Assembly (NCBI GenBank): GCA_016790225.1
Contig: JAEUOZ010000063.1
Span: forward strand, 1-58,363
DNA length: 58,363 bases
Direction of reading: 5' to 3'
Source of the DNA: Rubrivivax sp.
GTDB lineage: Bacteria; Pseudomonadota; Gammaproteobacteria; Burkholderiales; Burkholderiaceae
Positions 56,896 to 58,363 of this stretch are shown one piece after another; position 1 is the stretch's first letter; each line of letters starts with the position of its first letter. Position numbers and translations under genes: made by a program. Below the pieces are notes generated by a model. It did no database searches and was not told the DNA's origin. It saw nothing but the letters and a program-made list of their open reading frames with translations.

Positions 56896-57573
56896 ATGCC
56901 CATCCGTCGCACCGGCCGCCACCTGGCCAACACCCTGGTCACCGGCATCCTGGCCGCCCTGCCGCTGGCCGTCACGGTCTTCATCGTGGGCTGGCTGCTG
57001 CGCCTGCTGCACGACTGGGTGGGCCCGGGCAGCTTCTTCGGGCGCCAGCTGGCGCGCCTGGGGTTCGACGTGACCAGCTCCGACCTGGTGGCCTGGCTGA
57101 TCGGCGTGGGCCTGCTGGTGGCCGCGCTGTACCTGCTGGGCCTGCTGGTGCAGACGCGGCTGCGCAACCTGTGGCACCACGCCATCGACGGGCTGCTGGG
57201 CCGCATCCCGCTGGTGCGGCAGGTGTACGAGCTGGTTCAGCGCTTCGTGGGCCTGCTGCAGCAGCGCGACGAGTCGGCCACGCGGTCGATGAGCCCGGTG
57301 TGGCTGCACTTCGGCGGCGGCACGTCCGGGGCGCGCGTGCTGGGGCTGCTGTCCACGTCCGAGCCGGTGTGGATGGACGGCCAACCCTTCCTGGGCGTCA
57401 TCGTGCCCACGGCCCCCGTGCCCGTGGGCGGCGCGCTGATCTACGTGCCCCAGGCCTGGGTGCAGCCCGCCGGGCTGGGCATGGAGGCGCTGACCAGCGT
57501 CTACGTGTCGATGGGCGTCACCTCGGCCCAGCACCTGGGTGACCGGGCGGCTACATCACCCCGAAGCGCCTGA
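56896..57573 (+). CDS. DUF502 family membrane protein
   Basis: This 225-residue protein has two hydrophobic helices (about 14-38, TLVTGILAALPLAVTVFIVGW, and 62-86, VAWLIGVGLLVAALYLLGLL). A conserved IPLVRQVYELVQRFV follows, then a soluble C-terminal domain with EPVWMDGQPFLGVIVPTAP and IYVPQAWVQPAGLGMEAL. The function of DUF502 is unknown. Its last 23 bases overlap the end of the convergent RraA-like gene. Confidence 0.88.
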   Translation: MPIRRTGRHLANTLVTGILAALPLAVTVFIVGWLLRLLHDWVGPGSFFGRQLARLGFDVTSSDLVAWLIGVGLLVAALYLLGLLVQTRLRNLWHHAIDGLLGRIPLVRQVYELVQRFVGLLQQRDESATRSMSPVWLHFGGGTSGARVLGLLSTSEPVWMDGQPFLGVIVPTAPVPVGGALIYVPQAWVQPAGLGMEALTSVYVSMGVTSAQHLGDRAATSPRSA

Positions 57574-58237
57574 AGGCCTCGACCGTGCTCATGCCGCCCT
57601 CGATGGCCAGGCGCACGCGGTTCTCGGTGCTGGCCTTCTCCAGCGCGCGGCGGATGGCCTCCTCCTCGGCGCGGCGCGGGATGACCAGCACGCCGTCGAG
57701 GTCGCCGAAGACCAGGTCGCCGGGCTGGATGCGCACACCCTCGATCTCGACGGCCACGCGCCAGTCGACCACCTTGCCGCGCGGCCCCTGGTCCTGCGCG
57801 AACCCGCCGTAGCTGAAGACCGGCAGGCCCAGCTGCAGCACCTCGGGCGTGTCGCGCGACCAGCCGTCGAGCACCGCCCCGGCCGCCTGCAGGTGCCGAG
57901 CCCGCGTGGTCATCAGCCCGCCCCACAGCGCGAACTGCGGCGCGCAGCCGGTGGCCACGTAGACCTCGTGGCGACGCAGGTCGTCCAGCGCCTGGAACAG
58001 CAGCCCGAAGGCCTGGCGCGACAGCGGGCCGCGGCCTTCGGGCTCGTCGGCCGCGAAGCAGTTGGCCTCGAGCACCGGCATGGCGCGGCCCAGGATCACC
58101 ATGTCGCTCTTCAGCGGCTTGATGCGCGGCGGCAGGAACTGCCGCATGAAGCCCATGGTGTCGAGGATGTCGCCCACCACGGCAGGGAACAGCTTGGCGC
58201 GCATCAGCGCGAAGAGCTCGTCGTCGTCGGTCCACAT
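57551..58237 (-). CDS. RraA-like family protein (HMG/CHA aldolase type)
   Basis: This 228-residue protein has the RraA/4-hydroxy-4-methyl-2-oxoglutarate aldolase fold. LMTTRARHLQAAGAVLDGWSRD carries the conserved Gly, Arg and Asp of the metal site, and PGDLVFGDLDGVLVIPRRAEEE is the usual C-terminal signature. Members split oxo-acids with Mg ions or, as RraA, inhibit RNase E; enzyme activity is more likely. It is followed upstream, on the same strand, by a partial PLP enzyme gene. Confidence 0.85.
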   Translation of the reverse strand: MWTDDDELFALMRAKLFPAVVGDILDTMGFMRQFLPPRIKPLKSDMVILGRAMPVLEANCFAADEPEGRGPLSRQAFGLLFQALDDLRRHEVYVATGCAPQFALWGGLMTTRARHLQAAGAVLDGWSRDTPEVLQLGLPVFSYGGFAQDQGPRGKVVDWRVAVEIEGVRIQPGDLVFGDLDGVLVIPRRAEEEAIRRALEKASTENRVRLAIEGGMSTVEAFRRFGVM

Positions 58238-58255
58238 GGCGCTTTCGGCCCTCCT

Positions 58256-58363
58256 TCACGCTGCCGACCGGGCCAGGGCCTGGTCGATGTCCCACAGGAT
58301 GTCGTCGATGTGCTCCAGGCCCACCGACAGGCGGATCATGTCGGGCAGCACGCCGGCGGCGAG
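58256..58363 (-). CDS. Cys/Met-metabolism PLP-dependent enzyme, C-terminal end (partial)
   Basis: The 35 C-terminal residues are present, including [20 protein letters not shown] and then QALARSAA before the stop. This is the characteristic end of the trans-sulfuration family (cystathionine gamma-lyase or synthase, O-acetylhomoserine sulfhydrylase, methionine gamma-lyase). The rest lies beyond the window edge, so the exact enzyme cannot be named. Confidence 0.8.
   Translation of the reverse strand, partial: LAAGVLPDMIRLSVGLEHIDDILWDIDQALARSAA

Noticed and set aside
53113..57534. One 1473-codon minus-strand frame suggesting a giant fusion
   Set aside because: The part upstream of 55137 is the wrong frame of the ligase gene; only the S9 peptidase part has family motifs and its own overlapping start.
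54687..57542. Long plus-strand frame over the ligase and DUF502 region
   Set aside because: It is antisense to the acyl-CoA ligase and out of frame with DUF502, with no recognisable domain.

Overview
The window is GC-rich chromosomal DNA from a diazotrophic proteobacterium, most likely a betaproteobacterium of the order Burkholderiales. This is inferred from the nif gene order, the ISC-type assembly genes, the class of NifA, and the IF-1 and cold-shock neighbours. A genus cannot be fixed from the sequence alone. About the first 31 kb is a molybdenum nitrogenase (nif) region and the remaining 27 kb is catabolic and transport functions. No rRNA, tRNA, CRISPR array, IS element or phage gene was recognised.

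Region 1 (1-10446) holds nifHDK (structural proteins), an opposite-strand YkgJ-type cysteine-cluster gene, then nifE-nifN-nifX, two small NifX-associated genes, a nif-type two-cluster ferredoxin (fdxB) and nifQ. The last six genes overlap or nearly touch. nifE is preceded by a textbook sigma-54 (-24/-12) promoter. Region 2 (10472-13000, minus strand) holds a pectinacetylesterase-family hydrolase, a single-pass membrane protein and a possible degenerate HepT-like protein. Region 3 (13044-16431) is a complete molybdate unit, modABC plus modE, with a clear 28-bp ModE-box palindrome in front of modA. Region 4 (16572-17558, minus) holds cspA, an infA with an unusual C-terminal tail, and a small conserved-looking protein.

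Region 5 (18015-28944) is a second nif block behind two further sigma-54 promoters. The first drives an ISC-like Fe-S assembly set: an IscS-type desulfurase, an IscU scaffold with the LPPVK chaperone site, two A-type carriers, an HscA-like Hsp70 and a [2Fe-2S] ferredoxin. The second, which has an exact TGT-N10-ACA NifA site, drives nifV, nifW, fixABCX and a ferritin-like protein. nifA follows (29144-30925) and carries the CX11-CX19-CX4-C motif of oxygen-sensitive NifA. nifB, nifZ, nifT, nifM and nifL are not in the window. Together these genes supply the enzyme, cofactor scaffold (NifEN/X), homocitrate (NifV), molybdenum (ModABC, NifQ), Fe-S clusters (ISC set), electrons (FixABCX, FdxB) and regulation (NifA, ModE).

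Region 6 (30982-51188) holds a lipoprotein 3-hydroxybutyrate-oligomer hydrolase, a GntR regulator facing a TPP-dependent enzyme and an acyl-CoA ligase, an amidase, an M81/MlrC-type peptidase, an amidohydrolase, a CobW-type GTPase, a second M81 peptidase and a complete dipeptide-type ABC importer. A decayed N-acyl-D-amino-acid deacylase sits inside the importer operon. The context suggests uptake and hydrolysis of an unidentified amide or peptide-like compound. A compound hexanucleotide microsatellite lies in front of the TPP enzyme. Region 7 (51373-58363) holds a cytochrome c/Ig-like lipoprotein, an enoyl-CoA hydratase, an S9 peptidase overlapping an acyl-CoA ligase, a DUF502 membrane protein, an RraA-like protein and the C-terminal end of a Cys/Met-metabolism PLP enzyme cut by the window edge.
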